Below are positions 27,005-34,988 of a DNA stretch of 64,000 nt, one piece after another. A model generated the notes under the pieces. It was given only the letters and a program-made list of their open reading frames with translations, had not been told where the DNA came from and searched no databases. Position 1 is the first letter of the stretch; every line of letters starts with the position of its first letter. The translations under genes were made by a program, and so were the position numbers. The stretch is from Roseibium sp. MMSF_3412 (GTDB taxonomy: Bacteria > Pseudomonadota > Alphaproteobacteria > Rhizobiales > Stappiaceae), in assembly GCF_030733265.1 (NCBI RefSeq), contig NZ_JASHJI010000010.1, positions 1 through 64,000 on the forward strand, in the 5' to 3' direction.

Positions 27005-27721
27005 ATGCTTGAACTGCCGCTTGCGTATCTTGCCGGTCTTCTGACCCTGATAAATCCATGCGTATTGCCGGTGCTGCCGATCGTGCTTGCATCCGCACTC
27101 AATGCCGACAGGCGCGCGCCCATCGCACTGGCCGCCGGGATGAGCGTTTCGTTCGTCGCCTTCGGCATGCTGGTCTCCACCCTCGGCTATGCCATAGGCC
27201 TGACGGAAGATGTCATGGCAAGGATCGGTGCGTCCTTGATGATCGCCTTTGGCCTTGTGCTGCTTGTCCCCGCCTTCAGCCAGCGGTTTGAGCTTGCTGC
27301 CGCCGGTCTGTCCGGTTCGGCCGGACAAAGGTTGCACAGCACCGACACCAGTGGTCTGCGCGGCCAGTTTCTCGGCGGCGCGCTTCTCGGTGCGGTCTGG
27401 TCGCCATGTATCGGCCCGACGCTTGGCGGTGCGATCGCCCTTGCCTCGCAGGGCCAGAGCCTGCTCTGGGCCGCCGCCATCATGTCGTTTTTCGCATTCG
27501 GGGTTTCGACGTTTATCGTCGGTCTGGGGCTCGGTGCGGGAGAAACCATCCGCCGCAGGGCCGACAGATTGCGCGGCCTGGCGGAGAAATCCAAACCCCT
27601 GATGGGGGTCGTATTCATTGCAGTCGGCGTGCTGCTGCTGCTCAACGTCCACAAGATGTTCGATGCGTGGGCTCTGAGCGTGATGCCGATCTGGCTGCAG
27701 GATCTTTCAGTCCGGTTTTGA
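27005..27721 (+). CDS. CcdA/DsbD-type transmembrane thiol-disulfide transporter
   Basis: This 238-residue inner-membrane protein has six predicted helices and the two conserved cysteines of CcdA, C19 in LINPCVLPVLP and C135 in VWSPCIGPTLGG. It moves reducing equivalents from cytoplasmic thioredoxin to periplasmic partners. The next gene, 22 bases on, encodes an exported thioredoxin-fold protein, its presumed electron acceptor. The ATG at 27005 is preferred over an ATG at 26951, because it starts at the first membrane helix. Confidence 0.87.
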   Translation: MLELPLAYLAGLLTLINPCVLPVLPIVLASALNADRRAPIALAAGMSVSFVAFGMLVSTLGYAIGLTEDVMARIGASLMIAFGLVLLVPAFSQRFELAAAGLSGSAGQRLHSTDTSGLRGQFLGGALLGAVWSPCIGPTLGGAIALASQGQSLLWAAAIMSFFAFGVSTFIVGLGLGAGETIRRRADRLRGLAEKSKPLMGVVFIAVGVLLLLNVHKMFDAWALSVMPIWLQDLSVRF

Positions 27722-27743
27722 TCTTAAAGGGAAAGGAACGAAC

Positions 27744-28166
27744 ATGAATCGCCGTCGCTTTCTTGTGACAACTGCAGGTGCCGCACTTACCGCAAGCCTG
27801 CTTCCCGCTACCGCGTTTGCAAACGGAATGGTCGACTACGCGCCCGGGCTCATCCAGAAGCATCTTGCCGCCGGCAAGACGGTCTTCGTTGACTATGCTG
27901 CCTCGTGGTGCAGCACCTGTGCACGCCAGGAACGGGTCATCAACGCCCTGCGCCAGGCCAACCCGGCCTATGACGATGCAATCGTTTTTGTGCGGGTTGA
28001 CTGGGACGCCTATGGCAGGCACGAAGTCACCACATCGCGCAAGATCCCGCGCCGCTCCACACTGCTCGTTCTTAAGGGCGACCAGGAACTCGGACGCATC
28101 GTCGCCGGAACCAGCGAGCAGCAGATCAAGGCGCTGCTGGATACCGGGCTGCAGGCCGGCAGCTGA
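27744..28166 (+). CDS. exported thioredoxin-fold protein
   Basis: This 140-residue protein has an N-terminus NRRRFLVTTAGAALTASLL resembling a Tat signal (two or more arginines, FLV), cleaved near AFA. The active site CSTC is at C56 and C59 within DYAASWCSTCARQ, and the cis-Pro region is IPRRSTLLVL. It is probably reduced by the CcdA-like protein encoded just upstream; a role in cytochrome c maturation or periplasmic repair is inferred, not shown. A strong terminator follows. Confidence 0.88.
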   Translation: MNRRRFLVTTAGAALTASLLPATAFANGMVDYAPGLIQKHLAAGKTVFVDYAASWCSTCARQERVINALRQANPAYDDAIVFVRVDWDAYGRHEVTTSRKIPRRSTLLVLKGDQELGRIVAGTSEQQIKALLDTGLQAGS

Positions 28167-28193
28167 CGCCCTGACGGTCTCAAGATGAACGAG

Positions 28194-28225
28194 AAAGCCT
28201 GCGCGAAAAACCGCGCAGGCTTTTT
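28194..28225 (+). terminator. rho-independent terminator after the thioredoxin gene
   Basis: AAAGCCTGCGCG (28194-28205) pairs with CGCGCAGGCTTT (28212-28223), followed by TTCGTTTTTG. It terminates the ccdA-trx unit and, read from the other strand, lies 12 bases after the gnd stop, so it may serve both convergent units. Confidence 0.88.
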
Positions 28226-28236
28226 CGTTTTTGCAA

Positions 28237-29664
28237 TCAGCCCATGGCCCACGGGCCGTGATAGCCGCTGCCATCCTTGTCGGTGCGTTCGAAACCGTGC
28301 GCTCCGAAAAAGTCCCGCTGGCCCTGCAGCATGTTCGCCGTCGAGCGCGCCGTGCGCATGATATCGAAATAGGACAGAGCAGCGGACAGGGCCGGAACCG
28401 GCAGACCGTGCAGGGCTGCCTGCGCAACAACCTGCCTCAGCTGGGCCTCGGTTTCCTTCAGCTTGGCCGAGAAGAACGGTGCCAGCATCAGGTTGCGCTC
28501 GGCGTCTTCGGCAAGGGCGGCCGACATGTCGTTCAGCATGGCGGAGCGGATGATGCAGCCGTTTCGCCAGATCTTCGCGATCTTCGGCAAAGGCATCGCC
28601 CAGCCATATTGGCGGGCCGCCTCCAGGATAAGCCCGAAGCCCTGCGCGTAGCAGACGATCTTGCCGGCCACGAGCGCGGCTTCCAGCGCGTCGATGGCGA
28701 TCAGATCCTGGCCGAGGCTGACCGGTGCAGCGCCGAACTCCGCCTCTCCCGCCTTGCGTTCCTCAAGTCGTGACGACATGTTGCGCACGGCAACCGCCGC
28801 CTCGATCGTGCTGGCTGGCGTTCCAAGCATCAGGGCCTCGATCGCCGTCCAGCGGCCGGTTCCCTTTTGCCCCGCCCGGTCGAGGATGATGTCGAGCATC
28901 GGCCGGCCCGTGTCCGGGTCCGATGTGGCGGCAACCTTTCCCGAGATCTCGATCAGGTAGGACTGCAGAACACCCTGGTTCCACTTCTCGAAGACGGCGC
29001 CAATCTCGCCGGCAGGCATGCCGAAGCCGTCGCGCATGACGCCGTAGACCTCGGCGATCATCTGCATGTCGGCATATTCGATGCCGTTGTGAACCGTTTT
29101 GACCAGATGGCCAGCACCGGCTTCGCCGAGATGAGCCGCGCAGGGTTCACCTTCGTGCTTTGCCGATATGGCTTCCAGAATATGGCCGACCTGGTCCCAG
29201 GCATCGTTTGCGCCGCCGCCCATGATCGACGGCCCGAAGCGCGCGCCTTCTTCACCGCCGGAAACGCCGATGCCCATGAAACGGGGTCCTCGCTCGGAGG
29301 AGGCCGCTGCCCGGCGATTGGTGTCGTGGTAATTGGCGTTGCCCGCATCGATGATCAGATCCTGAGCATCCAGCAGCGGGCGCAGGGCCTCGATCTGCGC
29401 ATCCACGGCATCGCCGGCCGGGACCATCAGGATGACGGCGCGCGGCGGTTTGATCGACGCAACGAATTCCTCAAGCGTTTTGCTGGGCACAAGTTTTCCG
29501 GCAAGATCGCCGGCCTTTGCAATGAACTGGTCTGTCTTTTCCGTGGTCCTGTTATAGACCGCGATCTGAAACCCGTTTTCGGCAATGTTGAGAGCAAGGT
29601 TTCCGCCCATCGTGCCAAGGCCGATCAGGCCGATTTCCGCAACAGCGCCGTTTGAACTCATCAA
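28237..29664 (-). CDS. gnd: 6-phosphogluconate dehydrogenase, decarboxylating
   Basis: This 475-residue cytoplasmic enzyme oxidatively decarboxylates 6-phosphogluconate to ribulose 5-phosphate with NADP. The nucleotide-binding motif IGLIGLGTMGGNLALN is at residues 11-26, and the catalytic Lys and substrate residues lie in GHLVKTVHNGIEYADMQ. Length is normal for the long (dimeric) form. A second ATG follows the first directly, so the start may be three bases later. Neighbouring pentose-phosphate genes are absent. It is divergent from an ABC binding-protein gene across 257 bases with no obvious sites. Confidence 0.93.
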   Translation of the reverse strand: MMSSNGAVAEIGLIGLGTMGGNLALNIAENGFQIAVYNRTTEKTDQFIAKAGDLAGKLVPSKTLEEFVASIKPPRAVILMVPAGDAVDAQIEALRPLLDAQDLIIDAGNANYHDTNRRAAASSERGPRFMGIGVSGGEEGARFGPSIMGGGANDAWDQVGHILEAISAKHEGEPCAAHLGEAGAGHLVKTVHNGIEYADMQMIAEVYGVMRDGFGMPAGEIGAVFEKWNQGVLQSYLIEISGKVAATSDPDTGRPMLDIILDRAGQKGTGRWTAIEALMLGTPASTIEAAVAVRNMSSRLEERKAGEAEFGAAPVSLGQDLIAIDALEAALVAGKIVCYAQGFGLILEAARQYGWAMPLPKIAKIWRNGCIIRSAMLNDMSAALAEDAERNLMLAPFFSAKLKETEAQLRQVVAQAALHGLPVPALSAALSYFDIMRTARSTANMLQGQRDFFGAHGFERTDKDGSGYHGPWAMG

Positions 29665-29921
29665 GGAAGCCTTTCTCAGATCGATTTAAATTGTCGTTAC
29701 GAGGTGATAACCGACCCGCCTCCTTCCGGCAATGGCTGGAACGTGGGTTCGAGCCGGAGACAATGGGTATCTCATGCCGGATCACGCAAACCTGAAGCAA
29801 AATTTCAGTAAATGGACTGACCCCGCGATTCTCAAGGCCACTCGAAAACAACTGTCACACAAGCCTGCTAACCACCTTTGCACCCGCATCCTCCCGCGGC
29901 CTTGCTAAAGGGATAAGTCAG

Positions 29922-30902
29922 ATGAAGAAATTAGTGATCGCAGCCGGTCTTCTGGCCATGGCTTCTGCGCCTGCAGTCGCGGAAGATGTTTCCGGAAAGC
30001 TGGTGCTCTACACATCGCAACCGAATGCCGACGCGCAGGCGACCGTTGATGCATTCACGGCGAAGCATCCGGACGTTGAGGTCGAATGGGTCCGCGACGG
30101 CACCACCAAGATGATGGCAAAGCTGCGCGCCGAGTTCGAGGCAGGCGCGCCGAAACCGGACGTGCTGCTGATTGCCGACATGGTCACCATGGAGGGACTC
30201 AAGAAGGAAGGCCGCCTGTTGGCGCACGAAGGTGCCGATATCTCCGCATACGATCCCGCCATCATGGATGACGACAAGACCTATTTCTCCACCAAGCTGA
30301 TCACCAGCGGCATCGTCTACAACACCAACGCGCCGATGAAGCCGACATCCTACAAGGATCTCCTCAAGGCAGAGGCCAGGGACAAGCTTGCAATGCCGTC
30401 CCCGCTCACTTCTGGCGCGGCAACGATCCACATGGCGGCCCTGACCTCGAACCCGGATCTCGGCTGGGCCTACTATGAGGGTCTCGCCGATCAGGGCGCC
30501 AACCCGAAGGGCGGCAACGGCGGCACCTACAAGGCGATCGCCGGCGGCGAAAAACTCTACGGCTTCGTCGTCGACTTCCTGCCGATCCGCGAAAAACTCA
30601 AAGGCGCACCGGTCGAATTCGTCTTCCCGGAAGAAGGCGTTTCCGCAGTTACCGAACCGGTTGCGATCCTGTCCACGGCTCAGAACCCGGATGCTGCAAA
30701 GGCTTTCGTCGATTTCCTGATTTCCGAGGACGGTCAGAAGCTTGCCTCTTCGCAAGGCTACCTGCCGGCGCACCCGGCTGTCGCACCCCCGGAAGGTTTC
30801 CCGGCACGCGATGAAATCAAGCTGATGGACTTCGATCCGGCCGAGGCACTGGAACAGGACCAGGCCAACAAGATCAAGTTCACCGAGATCTTCGGCGGTT
30901 AA
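29922..30902 (+). CDS. ABC transporter substrate-binding protein, AfuA/FbpA-like
   Basis: This 326-residue periplasmic binding protein has a signal peptide (MKKLVIAAGLLAMASAPAVA). The mature domain LVLYTSQPNADAQATVDAF is typical of the family that includes iron(III), hexose-phosphate and 2-aminoethylphosphonate binding proteins. The twin Tyr iron ligands near the C-terminus of true FbpA (a YY pair) are not seen, so an organic substrate is more likely than iron. RBS AAGGGATAAG precedes the ATG. A permease gene follows after a stem-loop. Confidence 0.82.
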   Translation: MKKLVIAAGLLAMASAPAVAEDVSGKLVLYTSQPNADAQATVDAFTAKHPDVEVEWVRDGTTKMMAKLRAEFEAGAPKPDVLLIADMVTMEGLKKEGRLLAHEGADISAYDPAIMDDDKTYFSTKLITSGIVYNTNAPMKPTSYKDLLKAEARDKLAMPSPLTSGAATIHMAALTSNPDLGWAYYEGLADQGANPKGGNGGTYKAIAGGEKLYGFVVDFLPIREKLKGAPVEFVFPEEGVSAVTEPVAILSTAQNPDAAKAFVDFLISEDGQKLASSQGYLPAHPAVAPPEGFPARDEIKLMDFDPAEALEQDQANKIKFTEIFGG

Positions 30903-30941
30903 TTTCCGCACGCTTAATGGGGTCAGGACCCTAACTCAACC

Positions 30942-30967
30942 GTCAGCGCGGCCGGGACCGCGCTGAC
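30942..30967 (+). other. stem-loop between binding-protein and permease genes
   Basis: GTCAGCGCGG (30942-30951) and CCGCGCTGAC (30958-30967) form a perfect 10-bp stem with a 6-base loop, 39 bases after the binding-protein stop. It has the same position and likely role as the stem-loops in the Ugp-like and agl operons. Confidence 0.75.
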
Positions 30968-31003
30968 GTCTCTTCAGAAGCCACGCAATCTTGCCGGTTC
31001 TCA

Positions 31004-32704
31004 TTGCAAACGTCTTTACCGTCTGAAAAAGCAACTCTGGTCGCGCTCGTCGCGGGCGCGACGGCGGTCTGCGGCCTGCCGCTTCTCCTGCTATTCAGGA
31101 CCGGCCTGACCGGAGAAACAGGACTGGACCTCGCACCATTGCTCGAAGCGATGCAGAACCGCTCCGTGCAACGTGCCCTCTGGAACTCCATTGAAAGCAG
31201 TTTCCTCTCGGCGCTCGTGGCGACTGTTCTCGGGACCTTGCTCGCGCTTCTCGTCGGCCTGACCGACCTCCGGGCGAAGGGACTTCTGGTTTTTCTCTTG
31301 CTCTTGCCGATGATGATTCCGCCGCACGTGACGGCGATTGCATGGATCCAGGCGCTCGGACCGGCAAGCCCGGTCCTGCGCTGGCTTGGCATGGCCCCGG
31401 AACTCGGGTCCACGCATCCGCTTTATTCGCGCGAGGGTCTCGTGCTGCTGCTTTCGCTCCAGCACAGCCCGCTCGTTTTCCTGCTGGTCCGGGCGGCGCT
31501 CAGATCGTTTCCGCGCGAGTTGTCGGACGCGGCCCGCATCTCCGGTGCCGGGACCTGGACCCTTTTGCGCCGGATCACGCTGCCTCTCCTTGGCCCTTCC
31601 CTGCTTGCTGGCTTTGCCCTCGCCTTTGTCTCCGCGCTCGGCAACTTCGGCATCAACGCGCTCATCGGCATTCCGGCACGCTATACGACGCTGCCCGTGC
31701 TGGTCTGGCGCCGCCTTGCAAGTTTCGGCCCGGACATCCTGCCGAATGTCGCGGTCATTTCCGTCATCCTCGCACTCGTGGCCCTGGTGGCGATCATGAT
31801 CCAGAGCCTTCTGCAAAAGCGCATGCGCGCCAGCCTGATCGGACTGCCGCAGGACCCGCTTGCAATTTCTCTCGGGCGGAAAAGACCTTTCGTGGAAGCG
31901 CTTCTGTGGAGTTTCGTTGCCCTTGTGCTGCTGCTGCCGGCAGCATCCCTGATCGCGACGTCCCTGGTCAGGACCTATGGACTGCCGCTCGGGCTGGACA
32001 CGTTGACACTGGAGAATTTCGTGGAAGTCATCTGGCGTCAGTCGGTCACGTTGAGGGCCTTTGCGAACTCCACGCTGATTGCCAGCACTGCGGCCGTTAT
32101 CATCGCGGTGGCAAGCCTGTTGCTCGGCTATTTTCTGACACACAGGAACGGAGGTCATCGCCGATGGGCAGAACTTGCGCTGACCCAGTCCGAAATCGCG
32201 TTTGCAGTGCCGGGGCTGGTGATGTCGATCGCTTTCATCCTGGCGTTCATTCGCCCGCTTCCGATCCTCGATGTCTCGCTCTACGGCACCTTGTGGATCA
32301 TTCTGATCGCCTATGTCTCCGTTTTTCTGGCCGTTGGCCTGAAGCCGGTTCTGGCCGCCTTCCTGCAGATGGACGGGTCCCTGGAAGATGCTGCGCGGGT
32401 GTCCGGAGCCGGGTTCTTCACTCGGATCAGGCGCATTTTCAGCCCGTTGGCAGCCCCTTCCGCCGCTTCCGGTGCCATTCTGGTTTTTTTGACGGCCTAC
32501 AACGAAGTCACGGTCTCCGCCCTCCTGTGGTCGACAGGCAACGAAACCATCGGAACGACCATCTTCAACTACGAAGACGGCGGCTACACGACGCTGGCTG
32601 CCGCCATGTCGGTGGTCGTCGTTGTGGCCACTCTGGCGATCATGCTGACAATGAACGCGCTCTCAAAGCGGGTTCCGGCGGGAACCATCCCCTGGAAGGA
32701 CTGA
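31004..32704 (+). CDS. ABC transporter permease, fused double module (AfuB/FbpB type)
   Basis: This 566-residue inner-membrane protein holds two permease modules in one chain. The first docking loop is around ELSDAARISGAGTWTLL (in part SDAARISGAG) near residue 175. The second is around SLEDAARVSGAGFF near residue 460. The start is TTG at 31004 because no ATG or GTG precedes the first helix in frame after the upstream stop; no good ribosome-binding site is visible. The matching ATPase gene is convergent, 11 bases beyond the stop. Confidence 0.85.
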   Translation: MQTSLPSEKATLVALVAGATAVCGLPLLLLFRTGLTGETGLDLAPLLEAMQNRSVQRALWNSIESSFLSALVATVLGTLLALLVGLTDLRAKGLLVFLLLLPMMIPPHVTAIAWIQALGPASPVLRWLGMAPELGSTHPLYSREGLVLLLSLQHSPLVFLLVRAALRSFPRELSDAARISGAGTWTLLRRITLPLLGPSLLAGFALAFVSALGNFGINALIGIPARYTTLPVLVWRRLASFGPDILPNVAVISVILALVALVAIMIQSLLQKRMRASLIGLPQDPLAISLGRKRPFVEALLWSFVALVLLLPAASLIATSLVRTYGLPLGLDTLTLENFVEVIWRQSVTLRAFANSTLIASTAAVIIAVASLLLGYFLTHRNGGHRRWAELALTQSEIAFAVPGLVMSIAFILAFIRPLPILDVSLYGTLWIILIAYVSVFLAVGLKPVLAAFLQMDGSLEDAARVSGAGFFTRIRRIFSPLAAPSAASGAILVFLTAYNEVTVSALLWSTGNETIGTTIFNYEDGGYTTLAAAMSVVVVVATLAIMLTMNALSKRVPAGTIPWKD

Positions 32705-32715
32705 AACCTGCGACA

Positions 32716-33771
32716 TCATGGGCTCGGCTCCGGAATGACCCAACTCCGCGTAACGGCAAGACGCAGAACGTCGCCCTTGTCCGCCTTTCGATGCAGCGTC
32801 AGAAGCAGCGGGGCTTCGATGCCATCGACATCCACGAACACGTCCCAGGACCCGCCCCGATAGACCGTGCGGACAACCGTTCCTTCCAGATCCGGGTGCT
32901 CGACATCCGGGACAAGATGTTCGGGGCGGATGAGCAAAGTTGCATGTCCGACATTTGTTCCAGCCGCACATTCCGATAAAATTGAGCCGCGGCCCAGCGA
33001 CACCTTTGCCGTATCGCCCATCGCATCATCGAGCCGCACCGGCACCAGGCTGCTGCGTCCGATAAACCCGGCCACACGCCGTGAGTTCGGCCGGCGGTAA
33101 ATCGCGTCAGGCTCGTCAACCTGCAGGATCTCTCCGTCCCACATCACGGCAACCTTGTCGGCAAGCGCCATTGCCTCACGCTGGTCATGGGTGATGAACA
33201 GGGTCGTGGCACCGCTTGCCTTGTGGAAGGCAGCCAGTTCTTCCTCCATGACACCGCGCAAGTGCGGATCGAGATTGGCGAGCGGCTCATCCATCAGAAC
33301 GGTTTCTGCGCCCTGGGCGAGACAGCGGGCGAGCGCCACCCGTTGACGCTGCCCCCCGGAAAGCTCCGCCGGCTTGCGGCCCGCGAAAGCAGTCAGCGAC
33401 ACCGTCTCAAGACAATCCGAAACCCGGGAAGACACGTTGCTGCGGTTTTGCCCTGCCGTTTCAAGCGGAAAGGCGACATTGCCGGCAACACTCATATGCG
33501 GCCAAAGCGCATAGGACTGGAACACAACGCCGACCCGCCGGTGCTCCGGAGCCACGTGGAAACCATCGTAGGCAACGTCACTGCCGCCAAGCGCGATGCG
33601 TCCCGCATCGATCGGTTCAAGTCCGGCTATGGACCGCAACAGGGTCGATTTCCCACACCCCGAAGGCCCCAGAACGACAAAGAAAGTCCCGCTCTCAATG
33701 GACAGGGAAACCTTGTTGAGAGCCCTGTGCGGGCCGAAGGACTTTGAAACAGTGGAAACCGAAATGGACAT
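32716..33771 (-). CDS. ABC transporter ATPase (AfuC/FbpC/PotA type)
   Basis: This 351-residue ATPase has Walker A GPSGCGKST, signature ELSGGQRQRVALARCL, Walker B VLMDEPLANLD and H-loop FITHDQREAMA, followed by a TOBE domain (RPEHLVPDVEHPDLEG). It presumably drives the AfuA/B-like proteins encoded next door, but it lies on the opposite strand, convergent with the permease gene and 57 bases behind a kinase-fold gene. Confidence 0.87.
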   Translation of the reverse strand: MSISVSTVSKSFGPHRALNKVSLSIESGTFFVVLGPSGCGKSTLLRSIAGLEPIDAGRIALGGSDVAYDGFHVAPEHRRVGVVFQSYALWPHMSVAGNVAFPLETAGQNRSNVSSRVSDCLETVSLTAFAGRKPAELSGGQRQRVALARCLAQGAETVLMDEPLANLDPHLRGVMEEELAAFHKASGATTLFITHDQREAMALADKVAVMWDGEILQVDEPDAIYRRPNSRRVAGFIGRSSLVPVRLDDAMGDTAKVSLGRGSILSECAAGTNVGHATLLIRPEHLVPDVEHPDLEGTVVRTVYRGGSWDVFVDVDGIEAPLLLTLHRKADKGDVLRLAVTRSWVIPEPSP

Positions 33772-33828
33772 GCCCTGCGTTAGCCCCTGTCCATGACAGC
33801 GAGATTACACGGCAAACTTTTCGAAACG

Positions 33829-34767
33829 CTATTTGCTTCTGAGCCTGAGCAGCAGATCGACTTCTTCTTCCAGCGCCCGGCCATAGGCGCGGGCCGCCGG
33901 TGCATTGGTCTGGCCGAGCGTTTCATGCCGGAAAAGGCAATAGGCCGCCAGCCGCCAGTGATAGGCGCCCCGCTCTTCCAGGAACCTTTCGGCGGTCTCC
34001 TGATTTGGATAGTGCTTCAGGAACATCTCCTCCGCATAGGCGACCAGGGGATGCAAACCGTAGAGCTTGAGAAGACCCGGTGACACGAACCCGGCAATGT
34101 CCTCGACCGGATCACCGTAGCCGGCGAACTGCCAGTCGATCATGCGGGCGCCGTCCGCGGTCGACTGGATTGTCCCTAGGCAGAAGCTGCGATGCACCAG
34201 GGTGCGCCTGACTTTGCGGCGGGGAACGGCTTCGCCACTCGGCCTCAGCCGTTTGAGGTTCACCGCCTTGCGGCTGTCCGGGATGGCAGCCAGCATCGCG
34301 TCTCCGTTCTCAAGCACCTCGTGGTACCCGGCCGGCACTTCCTGGTGCCCGGGCACCGGCTCCTTGAGTTCGGCAATCCGGCCGATCAGCTCGGCCGCTT
34401 CGCCGACATCGATCTGATCTGTGACCGGCGGGCCATAGCCATAGACCAGTAACGGAGTGCCAGCGGGGCTTTGAGTGTAGGTCTCCAGCGCAGGCGCAAG
34501 GTCATATCTGGCGAGGAAACTCAGCGCTTCGGCTTCCTGGTCAGGCAAGGTCGGATAAAGCGGGTTGATTTCCGCGCCTGGAAAAAACTCCTTCACCACG
34601 AAGATCCGTTCCGGCGTGTCGAGACGCCAGAAACGGCTGGTGTAGTTGACCGGAAGCGGACGCAGCCGCGCGCTGCCCCAGTCCTTGACCGGCAACACGC
34701 CTTTCAGGAAGGCAAGAAGATCTGAATCGGAAAGCCGTTCGTTCACGCCAGTTGGATCCACATTCAA
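33829..34767 (-). CDS. aminoglycoside/choline-kinase-fold protein with degenerate catalytic loop
   Basis: This 312-residue cytoplasmic protein has an APH/choline kinase fold. The nucleotide-binding Lys is in RIFVVKEF (K59), and the metal-binding Asp is in MIDWQFAGYGDP (D211). The catalytic loop normally reads H-G-D-x-x-x-x-N; here it is VHRSFCLGT (H192, S194, T199), so both the catalytic Asp and the Asn are replaced. The protein may be inactive or work differently. The start is TTG at 34767 with AGAGGT eight bases before; GTG at 34761 is an alternative. It is co-directional with the ABC ATPase and divergent from the mttB-like gene. Confidence 0.72.
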   Translation of the reverse strand: MNVDPTGVNERLSDSDLLAFLKGVLPVKDWGSARLRPLPVNYTSRFWRLDTPERIFVVKEFFPGAEINPLYPTLPDQEAEALSFLARYDLAPALETYTQSPAGTPLLVYGYGPPVTDQIDVGEAAELIGRIAELKEPVPGHQEVPAGYHEVLENGDAMLAAIPDSRKAVNLKRLRPSGEAVPRRKVRRTLVHRSFCLGTIQSTADGARMIDWQFAGYGDPVEDIAGFVSPGLLKLYGLHPLVAYAEEMFLKHYPNQETAERFLEERGAYHWRLAAYCLFRHETLGQTNAPAARAYGRALEEEVDLLLRLRSK

Positions 34768-34988
34768 TTTGACTGACCTCTGATCGCTTTGAAGCTACAA
34801 TTCGTCAAGCTGAAGTTTCACAGAAGCCTGTTGATGGGACCATCACCTGCTCCGACATGTCGGAGTTGAGGCAGAGACCGTCGCTCTGAGACTGCCCGGA
34901 AAAACAAGGCTCTCCGCTAAAGTCGGTCCATCCTGCGATTTTGTCGGCCTCGCCCCAAGGCGGCGCGGGACCTGCAAATCGAGAAACA

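Noticed and set aside
29922-33771. Iron(III) importer FbpABC
   Set aside because: The binding protein lacks the paired Tyr iron ligands expected near its C-terminus, and the gene context is organic amine metabolism.
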